Source of the DNA: Anaerolineales bacterium
Lineage (GTDB): Bacteria > Chloroflexota > Anaerolineae > Anaerolineales > Villigracilaceae
DNA: 64,000 bases
Direction: 5' to 3'
Assembly (NCBI GenBank): GCA_030583925.1
Contig: CP129482.1
Location: forward strand, 2,976,001 to 3,040,000
The position numbers and the translations under genes were made by a program. A model generated the notes under the pieces. The model did not search any database. It saw only the letters and a program-made list of their open reading frames with translations, and was not told the origin of the DNA. Positions 51,341-59,527 of this stretch are shown one piece after another (positions within the stretch are counted from its first letter, which is position 1; every line of letters starts with the position of its first letter).

Positions 51341-52285
51341 ATGAAAAAACATAACGCGGCAATCCGATTCATTGATCTCTTCTGCGGCATCGGCGGGTTT
51401 CGATTCGCCGCAGAAGAAGTTTTGTCAAAGCATGGCTTGTCATCGGAATGCGTTTTTTCCAGCGACATTGATCCGTACGCAAGGGAAGCCTATCGCGCGA
51501 ATTTTGGCGAATATCCCGCTGGCGATATCACAAAAATAAACGAATTCGATATTCCCGACCATGACATTTTATTCGCAGGCTTTCCTTGTCAGCCGTTTAG
51601 CATCATCGGCAACGGAAAGGGATTCGACGACACGCGCGGCACATTGTTCTTCGATATTGCCCGAATCCTTGCGGCGAAAAAGCCAAAGGCGTTCATTCTT
51701 GAAAACGTCAAACGTCTCATCGGGCACGATCAAGGCAGGACGTTGCAAAAAATCCTTCACGTGTTGCGCGACGAACTCGGATATACCGTAACATACAAGT
51801 CGCTCAACGCGTTGGATTATGGCTTGCCGCAAAAAAGAGAGCGGGTGATCATCGTCGGCTTTTCTCAACCGACCTCGTTTCAATTTCCGCCCAAGCAGGG
51901 GACATTCACTCCGCTCGGCGATATTTTGGAAAAGGAAGTGGACGAGAAACATTTCGCTTCGGAAAAGATTCGCCAAAAACGGTGGGATATCCACACTCCA
52001 GCCATTAGCCCTTCCATTTGGCACGAGAACAAGGCTGGGCACATCTCATCCTATCCGTTTTCTTGCGCCCTGCGGGCGGGCGCCTCCTACAATTATTTAC
52101 TTGTTGACGGGGAGCGCCGATTAACTCCAAGGGAAATGTTGCGCTTGCAGGGATTCCCCGACACGTTCAAGATCGCAGTCTCCGAATCGCAGACGCGCAA
52201 GCAGGCAGGGAATGCCGTCCCAGTCAACATCATCAAGGCGGTGTTCGAATCGCTCCTGCCGACATTGCTCTACATACGCGGGTAA
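51341..52285 (+). CDS. DNA (cytosine-5-)-methyltransferase
   Basis: 314 residues carrying the C5-methyltransferase motifs in order: motif I FCGIGGFRFA (about 11-20), motif IV FPCQPFSIIG with catalytic Cys (about 83), motif VI ENVKRL (about 128), motif VIII QKRERVIIVG, motif IX RRLTPREMLRLQGFP and motif X QAGNAVPV. The target-recognition region between VIII and IX is short (about 70 residues), so the target is probably 4-6 bp. A vsr gene lies 22 nt downstream. No restriction enzyme gene is adjacent. A lower-GC stretch and repeats upstream suggest acquisition. Confidence 0.95.
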   Translation: MKKHNAAIRFIDLFCGIGGFRFAAEEVLSKHGLSSECVFSSDIDPYAREAYRANFGEYPAGDITKINEFDIPDHDILFAGFPCQPFSIIGNGKGFDDTRGTLFFDIARILAAKKPKAFILENVKRLIGHDQGRTLQKILHVLRDELGYTVTYKSLNALDYGLPQKRERVIIVGFSQPTSFQFPPKQGTFTPLGDILEKEVDEKHFASEKIRQKRWDIHTPAISPSIWHENKAGHISSYPFSCALRAGASYNYLLVDGERRLTPREMLRLQGFPDTFKIAVSESQTRKQAGNAVPVNIIKAVFESLLPTLLYIRG

Positions 52286-52307
52286 CCGCAACGAATCGAA
52301 AAAGGCG

Positions 52308-52700
52308 ATGGACACCTTTTCCAAGAAACAACGCTCTGCGATCATGCGGGCTGTCAAATCGAAGGGGAATAAATCCACGGAAGGCAGGCTGATCGAGATA
52401 TTAAAATCCCAGCGCATCAAGGGCTGGCGCAGAAATTATCGCCTCGCGGGTCATCCCGATTTTGTTTTTCCGCAAAAACGGATTGCGCTTTTTGCCGACG
52501 GCTGTTTCTGGCACGGTCACAATTGCCGCAACGTCGTCCCTTCCGACAATGCCGATTACTGGAAAAGGAAAATCAGACGCAACAAAGCAAGGGACAAGGC
52601 GATCACAAAGGAATTGACTCAAAGAGGCTGGAAGGTTGTGCGGATTTGGGAATGTCAAATTAAGCGGGGACATATTCAAAGACTTTCGAAGATCTATTGA
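52308..52700 (+). CDS. vsr: Very-short-patch mismatch endonuclease Vsr
   Basis: 130 residues. It nicks the T strand at T:G mismatches produced when methylated C is deaminated, so it protects the sites of the adjacent methyltransferase. Signature segments are RRNYRLAGHPDFVFPQKRIALFADGCFWHGH (catalytic Asp in HPDFVF and metal-binding His) and a final WKVVRIWECQIKR. ATG 52308 follows AAAAAGG; upstream in-frame codons at 52212 lie in the methyltransferase gene. Slightly shorter than E. coli Vsr. Confidence 0.94.
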   Translation: MDTFSKKQRSAIMRAVKSKGNKSTEGRLIEILKSQRIKGWRRNYRLAGHPDFVFPQKRIALFADGCFWHGHNCRNVVPSDNADYWKRKIRRNKARDKAITKELTQRGWKVVRIWECQIKRGHIQRLSKIY

Positions 52701-52737
52701 CCAATCTTTCTTAACCTCCTTGACCGTGAAGCGGGGA

Positions 52738-52743
52738 TATAAT
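52738..52743 (+). promoter_or_regulatory. -10 box of GH99-like gene
   Basis: TATAAT 28 nt before ATG 52772, with AAAGAGG in the leader; no -35 at correct distance. Confidence 0.45.
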
Positions 52744-52771
52744 GGTTTGCGACAACTCAAAGAGGTGCAGC

Positions 52772-54289
52772 ATGAACCGAATTCAACGCATGTCGGGCTT
52801 GCTTCTCATCCTTGCGCTCCTCGCCGCCTGCAACATCCCCGCTTCAACCACACCATCGCCCGCCGCAACCCAGATCAGCCCCACAGCCTTCCACACGAAC
52901 GTCGCGCCCGCGTACGACAAAACGAGTCAGCCCGCGGTGACCGAAGCGTATCGCCTGAAGTTGCGACTGACCACCACCTCCGATTGGACGCGGGTCATTT
53001 TTGAGAACGCGACGCTGGCGATCACAGACCAAAACATCATCCAAGGGGCGGACGCGCCAGAGTTGAACATCATTGAAATGCCTGAGATCGTCATCGGCAA
53101 AAAAGCGCTCGATCAAACCAAACTCGTCGTTGAGTTTGAAGCGTATATCCCCGTGATGGACGAAGACGCAATTAGAATCGGCATCGGAAAGGGGAGTTTG
53201 GGATTTACCCAGATCGAAGTCTATAATTTCAATCAAGACCAGCCTGTAAAGATTCAAACGTTGAACCATTCGGGCGTTGTCAGCGGCGGGGGCGACCTCA
53301 ATAAAAAGATTTTTGAAATCCCCACAAAATCGTTGGCAGACAACGGACCGCGCACACTCCCGATTCATTCCTACCCGAAAACTGTCCTGGCATTCTACTA
53401 TCCTTGGTATGGTCTTGCGGATGGCGCTTCGCGAGAACCGCGCGTGTGGAAGGAGTATCACCCTGTCCGCACGCCAGCGGTTGGATATTACGACTCTCAC
53501 GACTCCGCGACCGTGGAAAAGCAGATCGACGAGGCAAAATCAAGCGGCATTGACGGGTTCATCGTTTCCTGGTGGGGCATCAACGACTTCACAGACCGCG
53601 CCCTCAGAAACGTGATTCTCCCAGCGGCAGGCAGGAAATCTTTTGCAATCACCATCTACTATGAAGACTACGGTCAGGATCGAGATCAAATAGCGACCGA
53701 CTTCGCTTATCTCATCAACGAATACGGACCCGAACCCGCGTTCATGAAAATGGACGGTCATCCCGTATTGTTCGTCTATGACAGCGTTGCGACAAAATTC
53801 AAAAGGGAAGATTGGGAGTTCGTTTTTCAAAGCCTTGCGGACAAAGGTCTACACTGCTTTTGCATTGCCGACGGTATTTCGTCCGCCTTTCATCTCGGCG
53901 ATGCGCAGTTTAGTTACCTCTTCGATCTCTTTCAAGGCATCCACAATTATTTCCCTCTCGGTTATTCGCAGGAATTCCTGCAACAGTTCTATAAATCCAA
54001 TTCGCTGAAAGCCAACGCGAAGGATATTCTCTTCGCAGGCACAGCCTCGCCTGGCTTCGACAATTCCTCATGGGCGCCCGCCTTCGGCAAAGAAAAACTC
54101 ACCATCGGGCGGGAGGATGGACAGTTGTATCGCCAAACATGGGAAGCCGCAGTCGCCAGCGCCCCCGCGTGGATGTTGATCACTACGTTCAACGAATGGC
54201 CCGAAGGCACGGAGATCGAACCCAGCCAGGAGTTTGGAGATCAATACCTCCAAATCACCCGCGAACTTGTAGATTCATGGAAGAAATAA
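52772..54289 (+). CDS. GH99-like lipoprotein glycosidase
   Basis: 505 residues. Signal peptide with lipobox LLAAC (Cys about 20), an N-terminal beta domain (to about 190) and a TIM-barrel-like catalytic domain of the GH99/WbsX type: AFYYPWYGLADG (about 208), GIDGFIVSWWG (about 262), ITIYYEDYGQD and the terminal ITTFNEWPEGTEIEPS, whose Glu are candidate catalytic residues. These enzymes cut alpha-mannosidic or related glycan bonds. It is probably anchored on the outside and releases sugars from external polysaccharide. Confidence 0.88.
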   Translation: MNRIQRMSGLLLILALLAACNIPASTTPSPAATQISPTAFHTNVAPAYDKTSQPAVTEAYRLKLRLTTTSDWTRVIFENATLAITDQNIIQGADAPELNIIEMPEIVIGKKALDQTKLVVEFEAYIPVMDEDAIRIGIGKGSLGFTQIEVYNFNQDQPVKIQTLNHSGVVSGGGDLNKKIFEIPTKSLADNGPRTLPIHSYPKTVLAFYYPWYGLADGASREPRVWKEYHPVRTPAVGYYDSHDSATVEKQIDEAKSSGIDGFIVSWWGINDFTDRALRNVILPAAGRKSFAITIYYEDYGQDRDQIATDFAYLINEYGPEPAFMKMDGHPVLFVYDSVATKFKREDWEFVFQSLADKGLHCFCIADGISSAFHLGDAQFSYLFDLFQGIHNYFPLGYSQEFLQQFYKSNSLKANAKDILFAGTASPGFDNSSWAPAFGKEKLTIGREDGQLYRQTWEAAVASAPAWMLITTFNEWPEGTEIEPSQEFGDQYLQITRELVDSWKK

Positions 54290-54290
54290 T

Positions 54291-55262
54291 TTAATTTCCC
54301 GCCAACTCCACCACCAGCGTATCCATCGCCAACTCGAGGGTGGATTGTCCCGTTTTGACCCCCTCATCAATCCGCAACAACTTTCGATAAATGCTTTCAA
54401 GCGACTCGATGGAATAACGCGTCGCTTGTTGCGCGGTCTTCTCTGCCACAAAGGGATGCACGCCCAGCGCGCGCGCCACGTCGTCCTTGTTGCCGCGCCC
54501 ATCGAGAATTTCACGCGCTTGAATCAACAAACGGAATTGCCGCACCACCATCCCCCACAACGAAAACGGATCCTCGGTTGCGAGCAGGCGATGCAATAAA
54601 TGTTGAGCGGATTTCCCATTGCCGTTCGACAACGCGTCCACGAAATCGAACACCGATTGTTGCGACGTGACGATGCAAACCGCTTCCACATCCGCGACGT
54701 TGACCTGTCTCGCCCAATTGACGTACGCCAGCAACTTCGAGATTTCCATCCCCGCCTGACGCGTATCCACGCCGACCATGTCCTTCAACATCTCCGCCGC
54801 GCGCGGTTCGATCTGCCCGCCTTGATTCTTCGTCTCGTTGACGATCCAGCCTGTCATGTCTCTTAGTTTCGGAAGCATAAAGGCTTTGGTCTGGATCAAC
54901 TTGCCGTTCTTCTCCGCCCATTTCACCAGCCAGTGTTTGTCGGCGTCACGCGGCTCGACGGATTCATACATCACGAGTCGAGTCGTCTCTGGCGCTTTCT
55001 CGATGAACTCGAAAAATTTCTTGCGCGCCGATACATTGTTGTATTTCGCCGAGGGATTTGCCAGCAAAACCAATCGCCGTTTGGCGAGGAACGGCATGGC
55101 GTTGACGGCGGTGTTCAAGTCGATTTCACTCATCGAACGCGCGTCGAGGCGCGCCGTGTTCATGTCCGCGCTAGTGGGGTCGGTGAAATCGGAGTCGAAG
55201 TCTTTGAGTTTGCGCGCGATGGCGAATTCGTCGTTGCCGAAGAGGAAGTAAAGGTTGGGCAT
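54291..55262 (-). CDS. holA: DNA polymerase III subunit delta
   Basis: HolA opens the sliding clamp within the clamp loader. 323 residues: an N-terminal AAA-like domain without Walker A (LYFLFGNDEFAIARKL at the start), a helical lid and a C-terminal collar (HRLLATEDPFSLWGMVVRQFRLLIQAREIL). Sequence and length fit the divergent delta subunits of this phylum. No ribosome site is evident before ATG 55262. The next gene upstream is DUF6391. Confidence 0.93.
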   Translation of the reverse strand: MPNLYFLFGNDEFAIARKLKDFDSDFTDPTSADMNTARLDARSMSEIDLNTAVNAMPFLAKRRLVLLANPSAKYNNVSARKKFFEFIEKAPETTRLVMYESVEPRDADKHWLVKWAEKNGKLIQTKAFMLPKLRDMTGWIVNETKNQGGQIEPRAAEMLKDMVGVDTRQAGMEISKLLAYVNWARQVNVADVEAVCIVTSQQSVFDFVDALSNGNGKSAQHLLHRLLATEDPFSLWGMVVRQFRLLIQAREILDGRGNKDDVARALGVHPFVAEKTAQQATRYSIESLESIYRKLLRIDEGVKTGQSTLELAMDTLVVELAGN

Positions 55263-55270
55263 GGGTTTGT

Positions 55271-55299
55271 GTAGGGACGACCCGATGGGTAGCCCTTAC
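55271..55299. repeat. Degenerate GTAGGGACGACCC hairpin
   Basis: GTAGGGACGACCC and GGGTAGCCCTTAC pair imperfectly; it overlaps the 3' end of the DUF6391 gene and resembles the perfect copy at 49079-49107. Confidence 0.5.
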
Positions 55300-55781
55300 T
55301 TCGTGACAATGCGGTGAACGCCTTTGCGGATAAAACGCACATCCACGATCTGCATACCGCCCAGGTCGGTTTCGGTGGTGATGTATTTTTGAAGCCAGGG
55401 TCCGAGCGGTTTGCTGAGGAAATATCCGAAGAGGGCAAGGACAATTGCAAACGGGACCAGCCCGATGCGCCAAAAGGTGGAACGCGCTCGACGAAGGGGC
55501 ATCCAGGCAAACGTCGCGGGGAGAAGCGTGGCGGCGACGAGGTTGGTGCCGCATCCAGGGTGGACGGCGAGTCCGCTTTCGCCCGCGTTGAGTCGAGCCA
55601 TCGCCTCCGTCGCCGCTTCGTTCACATCTTCCGTGGTCACATCGCCGAGCAGAAAAAATCCCGTCGGGTTGGAATGTCCCGCCATGGGCGTGTGATATTT
55701 GCGCGCCAACAGATGAAGCGTGGCGTGTTCGAGCGCGTGATTGCGTCGTGTTTCGAGGATAAGAGGGAGATCGAGAATCAT
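55296..55781 (-). CDS. DUF6391-family membrane protein
   Basis: 161 residues. The conserved RRNHALEHATLHLL near residue 13 (His pair) and GFFLLGDVTTEDV, then HPGCGTNLV, define the family; one or two helices (about 100-145) anchor the C-terminus. ATG 55781 lies 6 nt after TATAAT and is therefore the likely leaderless start; the GTG at 55796 overlaps the -10 box. The function is unknown. Confidence 0.83.
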   Translation of the reverse strand: MILDLPLILETRRNHALEHATLHLLARKYHTPMAGHSNPTGFFLLGDVTTEDVNEAATEAMARLNAGESGLAVHPGCGTNLVAATLLPATFAWMPLRRARSTFWRIGLVPFAIVLALFGYFLSKPLGPWLQKYITTETDLGGMQIVDVRFIRKGVHRIVTK

Positions 55782-55787
55782 GCGGCG

Positions 55788-55793
55788 ATTATA
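55788..55793 (-). promoter_or_regulatory. -10 box of leaderless DUF6391 gene
   Basis: TATAAT on the minus strand, 6 nt before the start codon. Confidence 0.6.
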
Positions 55794-55822
55794 CACCGCG
55801 CATTTTACAGAATCGAATTTAC

Positions 55823-57139
55823 TTATTCGCCAGCGAGGGCGACTTTTTCAACGTAGGACGGTTCGTGCGCTTGTTTTTGGAACGCGGCGGAATCGATCTT
55901 TTGAAGCATGATCGCGGCGGCGAACAACATCAACGCTTCGATGCCAAAGACGACGAGATACCCGCTCAATGCCTGACCTGTGACCTGCGTCGCCACGTCG
56001 GCAACGACTCCCGCCATGAGCAGACCAGTGAGACGCGAGAGTCCGTTCGAGAAACCCCACGCGCCGATATACAGCCCAACCTTTTCAGGGACAGTCAACT
56101 CGAACATCAATGAGAGATTTGCAACCGTCGAAATGCCGGTGCCGAAACCGAGCAGGATGATGCCAGGATAAAAGAGGGATAAACTGCTCATTAGACCGCT
56201 GACGATGATGATGAGGAAACCGACCAGCGCGCCGATGTTGCCGATCTGCGCGATGACTTTTTTACGCACGCGTCTCTCCATGAATCCAGCGACGATGAAG
56301 GCAATCAGTGTGAACGTACTGCTGATGGAAACGATACGCGAAGTCTTTTCAAGGGTCATGCCAAAGGCTTGCGCGCCAAACGGTTCGAGCAGAACATCCT
56401 GCCCGAGGATGGCGGCAAGGAGCAAGAGCAGGTAGATGAAGAATGTCTTTGCCGTTGGGTTCGATGTGATGGCGGCTGTCATTTCTTTGAGGGTATAGGT
56501 TACGGAGCGCGGACTTAATTCCGCGGACGACTTTGATTCAAGCCGAAACAAGCCAAGCAACCCTAATACCAGGGCAGAGATGGCAACGATGATGAAGGCG
56601 CGCGTCAACCCTTCGGGAGTGTACGTCGGCACCAGGCGGCTGAGCGTGATCCCCGTCGCGATCAGACCGATGACCATCACGAAGAACATGGTCGCGATGG
56701 TTGCGCCGCGCCCCTTCTTATCGGAGAGCTCGGTCGCCAGCGAAAAATAGGATACGGCAGACAGGTTGAAACCCATGCCCCACGCGCCGAAGGCAAGAAA
56801 ACCGGCAACGATGCCAAGGTTGAAGTTGTCTGTGAGGAGTATAGCCACTTGAGGCGCAGCAGCCACACCGATCACGCAGAGGAGCAGACCTACAAAAATA
56901 TACGGCGTGCGGCGATACCCAAAGATGGGGTTGCGATCCGAGAACGAACCGATGGCCACTTGAATCGGCGCGAGCAGATAAGGGAAAATTGCAAGGAAGG
57001 TGAAGAGGGTTTTCGAGAAGCCGAGGTCGAAAATCATCACGCGGTTGAGCGTGCTGTTGATCGGTACGAGCGTCATGGCTACGGCGGTATGGATGAGAGC
57101 GAGTTGGAGGCGTTTGAGAAACATGGTGTGACTTGACAT
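55823..57139 (-). CDS. PucC/BCD-family MFS transporter
   Basis: 438 residues, about 12 helices. The opening LKRLQLALIHTAVAMTLVPINSTLNRVMI is typical of the bacteriochlorophyll-delivery (PucC/LhaA) branch of the MFS, with the loop IGSFSDRNPIFGYRRTPYI. ATG 57139 is preferred; an extension to 57253 runs through the upstream inverted repeat. No other photosynthesis gene is near, so transport of a tetrapyrrole or another cofactor is more likely. The hutX/dtxR heme-iron module is its upstream neighbour. Confidence 0.87.
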   Translation of the reverse strand: MSSHTMFLKRLQLALIHTAVAMTLVPINSTLNRVMIFDLGFSKTLFTFLAIFPYLLAPIQVAIGSFSDRNPIFGYRRTPYIFVGLLLCVIGVAAAPQVAILLTDNFNLGIVAGFLAFGAWGMGFNLSAVSYFSLATELSDKKGRGATIATMFFVMVIGLIATGITLSRLVPTYTPEGLTRAFIIVAISALVLGLLGLFRLESKSSAELSPRSVTYTLKEMTAAITSNPTAKTFFIYLLLLLAAILGQDVLLEPFGAQAFGMTLEKTSRIVSISSTFTLIAFIVAGFMERRVRKKVIAQIGNIGALVGFLIIIVSGLMSSLSLFYPGIILLGFGTGISTVANLSLMFELTVPEKVGLYIGAWGFSNGLSRLTGLLMAGVVADVATQVTGQALSGYLVVFGIEALMLFAAAIMLQKIDSAAFQKQAHEPSYVEKVALAGE

Positions 57140-57159
57140 TGCTCGGCTACTGATAGTAT

Positions 57160-57216
57160 ACAAGGAAACACGTAAACATGGAATATGTACGCATACCTGT
57201 TTACGTGTTTCCTTGT
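57160..57216. repeat. Perfect 19-bp inverted repeat
   Basis: ACAAGGAAACACGTAAACA (57160-57178) and its exact complement (57198-57216) flank a 19-nt loop, upstream of the PucC-like gene. A related but degenerate element (AGTAGACACGTATACAGG) lies at 62741-62778. Confidence 0.85.
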
Positions 57217-57322
57217 TGTCGTATATTCTTATTTTAACGTCAATTTGAGACAAGGATTATCAGGAAACTTTGGTGAGTACCTAAACACAGGTTGATGCAC
57301 TATGAGGCGATCAAAAAACATC

Positions 57323-57371
57323 AGCCACGGATTTCACGGATTCTCTCGTACGATCCGCGTAATCCGTGGCT
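57323..57371. repeat. AGCCACGGATT inverted repeat
   Basis: AGCCACGGATT and AATCCGTGGCT are exact 11-bp arms with a second CACGGAT/ATCCGCG pair inside. Same family as 16865-16935. Confidence 0.75.
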
Positions 57372-57396
57372 CAAATAGATTTATCTCGAACTCAGG

Positions 57397-57936
57397 TTAC
57401 TTCACAAACTTCTCGATCAGTTCATTGTATTTTTCCACAAGATCGGGCGTCGGCTCACTGCCGCCGAAATTGAGGAAAACTTTGAACGCGGCGCTTCCCC
57501 GCTTATCGAAAAATTGGAAACTAAGCGACTCGTGTTTGTCGAGGTGGCTCGGCTTGCGGAAGGCAAAGACCGAAGCCAACTCCCAGCCGCGGATGTGCAT
57601 ATCGAGCGAATCGGTGCGGATGTTGAGGAAGCCATCTTTGACGCTGAATTTCCCGAACTGACCAAACGCTTCAATTGTCGTCGCGCCGTTGGAGACGATG
57701 ACGGTCACGTTGCCGAGCGGCTCGAACGCGCGGATGATCTCCTCCCAGCGCGAGCCGTCCAATTCGCGTGCGGTATCGCCTTCGAGGGCGCGCAGGATAT
57801 CCACTTCGGGCGTTCGCAACTTGTAGGCGAGCATCAAGGTCATTTGCGAACGGTCTTCGTTGTATGCCTCGCGAATGGCTTCAAGGCGTTCGTCTTGGGT
57901 CAAGTCTGGACTGAGCGGACTGACAGTTTGAAACAT
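57397..57936 (-). CDS. hutX: HutX/ChuX-family heme-utilisation protein
   Basis: 179 residues of the HutX/ChuX fold: a small N-terminal helical part (ERLEAIREAYN, EVDILRAL) and a heme-carrier-like beta domain with NVTVIVSNGATTIEAFG, NIRTDSLDMHI, ASVFAFRKP and ESLSFQFFDKRGSAAFKVFLNFG. It carries heme in the cytosol for breakdown or storage. ATG 57936 follows GGAG by 10 nt; an upstream in-frame start at 57981 is less likely. A 19-bp palindrome matching one in front of dtxR lies about 100 nt upstream, so iron or manganese control is likely. Confidence 0.87.
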   Translation of the reverse strand: MFQTVSPLSPDLTQDERLEAIREAYNEDRSQMTLMLAYKLRTPEVDILRALEGDTARELDGSRWEEIIRAFEPLGNVTVIVSNGATTIEAFGQFGKFSVKDGFLNIRTDSLDMHIRGWELASVFAFRKPSHLDKHESLSFQFFDKRGSAAFKVFLNFGGSEPTPDLVEKYNELIEKFVK

Positions 57937-58037
57937 ATCGGCTATTCTCCATAAATTGAGTCGCTGGAGTATAAGGGTCAAGCCTGCCTAAATCTAGTGG
58001 CGAGAATAAATTTCGAATCAACTGCCAACGGAAATAG

Positions 58038-58056
58038 TTTTCAACCAGGTTGAAGA
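58038..58056. promoter_or_regulatory. Putative DtxR-type operator upstream of hutX
   Basis: TTTTCAACC-A-GGTTGAAGA: perfect 7-bp arms TTCAACC/GGTTGAA, with the outer two positions broken. It matches the site at 58722-58740 in 17 of 19 positions or better. Confidence 0.6.
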
Positions 58057-58131
58057 TTCTCAAGCACGTTCAGGCTTGATGCAAGTTATAGACGCTTTGA
58101 AATACCGCAGATGCAGACCCGGCAATGCAAA

Positions 58132-58614
58132 TCATTCAGATAGTTGCGGCATTCTAGCTTTTACCCAAGCCAAAGCCTCGTCTTCGTTACCAAATAGCGC
58201 GCCAGGGCAGTGATACATGCGACTAATGATCTTATTTGCCAGCGGCGTGTAAAAAGAGACAAACTTGCTATCCGAACTGACCATGGCAAAGCCCACACAA
58301 TCTTGTGCAAAACGTCCTCGAATGCCAACCAACCACGATCTCATGGATCTGGCAACGCCTGGTTCATGTTTGTGCTTGTGACCATGATCTTCATGGTCAT
58401 CATCGTCGTCTTCGTCTATATCCCCATTAAAGTCTTTGTCGAAATCTTCATCATCGTGATCCATTTTGTAAGTCGTCACCACCCCGAATTTTCCGTCATG
58501 GGATAGCAGTTTATCAACATCAGCAAATAATTGCTTAAGTTTTTCAAGAGATAGGTCTTCGTAAAAACGCAGAACATATACGGGTTTCATGCTTTCATCG
58601 ATCAGGTAGGACAT
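58132..58614 (-). CDS. Protein with Asp/His-rich metal-binding segment
   Basis: 160 residues. A central stretch (about 50-85) is extremely rich in Asp and His (DEDDDDDHEDHGHKHKHE), a likely metal-binding loop, between two halves that read as an alpha/beta domain (VYVLRFYEDLSLEKLKQLFADV; WLVGIRGRFAQDCVGFAMVS). The layout is close to SpoIIAA/STAS-like proteins with an insert. GAGGAGT precedes the start. It is divergent from the DtxR-type regulator and lies beside hutX, so a role in metal handling is likely; no family assigned. Confidence 0.75.
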   Translation of the reverse strand: MSYLIDESMKPVYVLRFYEDLSLEKLKQLFADVDKLLSHDGKFGVVTTYKMDHDDEDFDKDFNGDIDEDDDDDHEDHGHKHKHEPGVARSMRSWLVGIRGRFAQDCVGFAMVSSDSKFVSFYTPLANKIISRMYHCPGALFGNEDEALAWVKARMPQLSE

Positions 58615-58721
58615 GTTTTACTCCTCTGAGCGTGGATAATAGAATGAGCAGAGTATAAATTTTTCAATTGCAATAATCTAGATATTTGTAATAAAATTGC
58701 GTTATATCCCATTGCAACCTG

Positions 58722-58740
58722 TTTTCAATCAGGTTGAAAA
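58722..58740. promoter_or_regulatory. Putative DtxR-type operator upstream of dtxR
   Basis: TTTTCAATC-A-GGTTGAAAA: 9-bp arms with one mismatch, 14 nt before ATG 58754. Autoregulation is the simplest reading. Its position supports 58754 over the more upstream TTG at 58697 as the start. Confidence 0.65.
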
Positions 58741-58753
58741 GTTTTGGAGTTCA

Positions 58754-59467
58754 ATGACCGTCAGCCCCGCTATGCGGCGTTACACCGCCGAGATCTACCG
58801 TTTGCAACAGGAAAATGAGCAGGTGCCTCTTTCGTTGCTAAGTGAACACGTGGAAGCCTCCGCTCAAGCCATCTCGACTATGGTCAAACGCCTCAGCCAA
58901 AGTGGATATTTGATCCACGAACCCTATCGCGGCGTCAAACTGACGAAGGAAGGCGAGCAAATCGCCATGCCCTCGCTGCGCCGTCATCGTCTCACGGAAG
59001 TCTTCCTAGTCAAAGTGATGAAATACGATTGGGCGTCTGCGCACACATTGTCCGACACCTTCGAAAAGGGAATCAACGAAGAACTCGAAGACCGCATGGA
59101 TGAACTCGCGGGCTACCCCACGCGTTGCCCGCATGGAGAGCCGATTCCCTCCAAAGAGGGAATCATGCCCGAGGTCCGGGATGAACCGTTGTCGAACGTG
59201 CCGTCAGGCTCCGATTGCGTCGTCAGCCGCGTCCGCACGCACGACATGGACAAATTGCGCTACATCGCTGAGATTGGATTAACGCCTGCGACGCCGTTCC
59301 ACTTGCTAAGTTGCGCCCCATTCAAGGGACCCCTCCGACTCGAAATGAAGCCGCACGATCACATCATCGGGTATGAATTGTCGCAGTCCATCTGGGTGGA
59401 AGTGACCAAGCGCGGCGAAGGCAACAAACTCCCCCCGTTGAAAACCGCGTACGACAAATCGAATTAA
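58754..59467 (+). CDS. DtxR/MntR-family metal-dependent regulator
   Basis: 237 residues. The winged helix (about 1-65; MRRYTAEIYRLQQ, EASAQAISTMVKRLSQSGYL) is followed by a dimerisation/metal-binding domain with HRLTEVFLVKVM, HTLSDTFEKGI and the CPHGEPIP segment carrying Cys, His and Glu ligands. A C-terminal SH3-like FeoA domain follows (about 145-230). GGAG stands 4 nt before ATG 58754. It would repress iron or manganese uptake/utilisation genes; matching palindromes sit in front of itself and of hutX. Confidence 0.92.
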   Translation: MTVSPAMRRYTAEIYRLQQENEQVPLSLLSEHVEASAQAISTMVKRLSQSGYLIHEPYRGVKLTKEGEQIAMPSLRRHRLTEVFLVKVMKYDWASAHTLSDTFEKGINEELEDRMDELAGYPTRCPHGEPIPSKEGIMPEVRDEPLSNVPSGSDCVVSRVRTHDMDKLRYIAEIGLTPATPFHLLSCAPFKGPLRLEMKPHDHIIGYELSQSIWVEVTKRGEGNKLPPLKTAYDKSN

Positions 59468-59527
59468 TATGCTTCGATTCTAGAGTCATCGCATCCTTTC
59501 GGGATTTCATTGCGCAAAGTGAAATAC

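Noticed and set aside
55823..57139. Evidence for phototrophy
   Set aside because: No bch, puf or chlorosome gene is present; PucC-like carriers occur in non-phototrophs.
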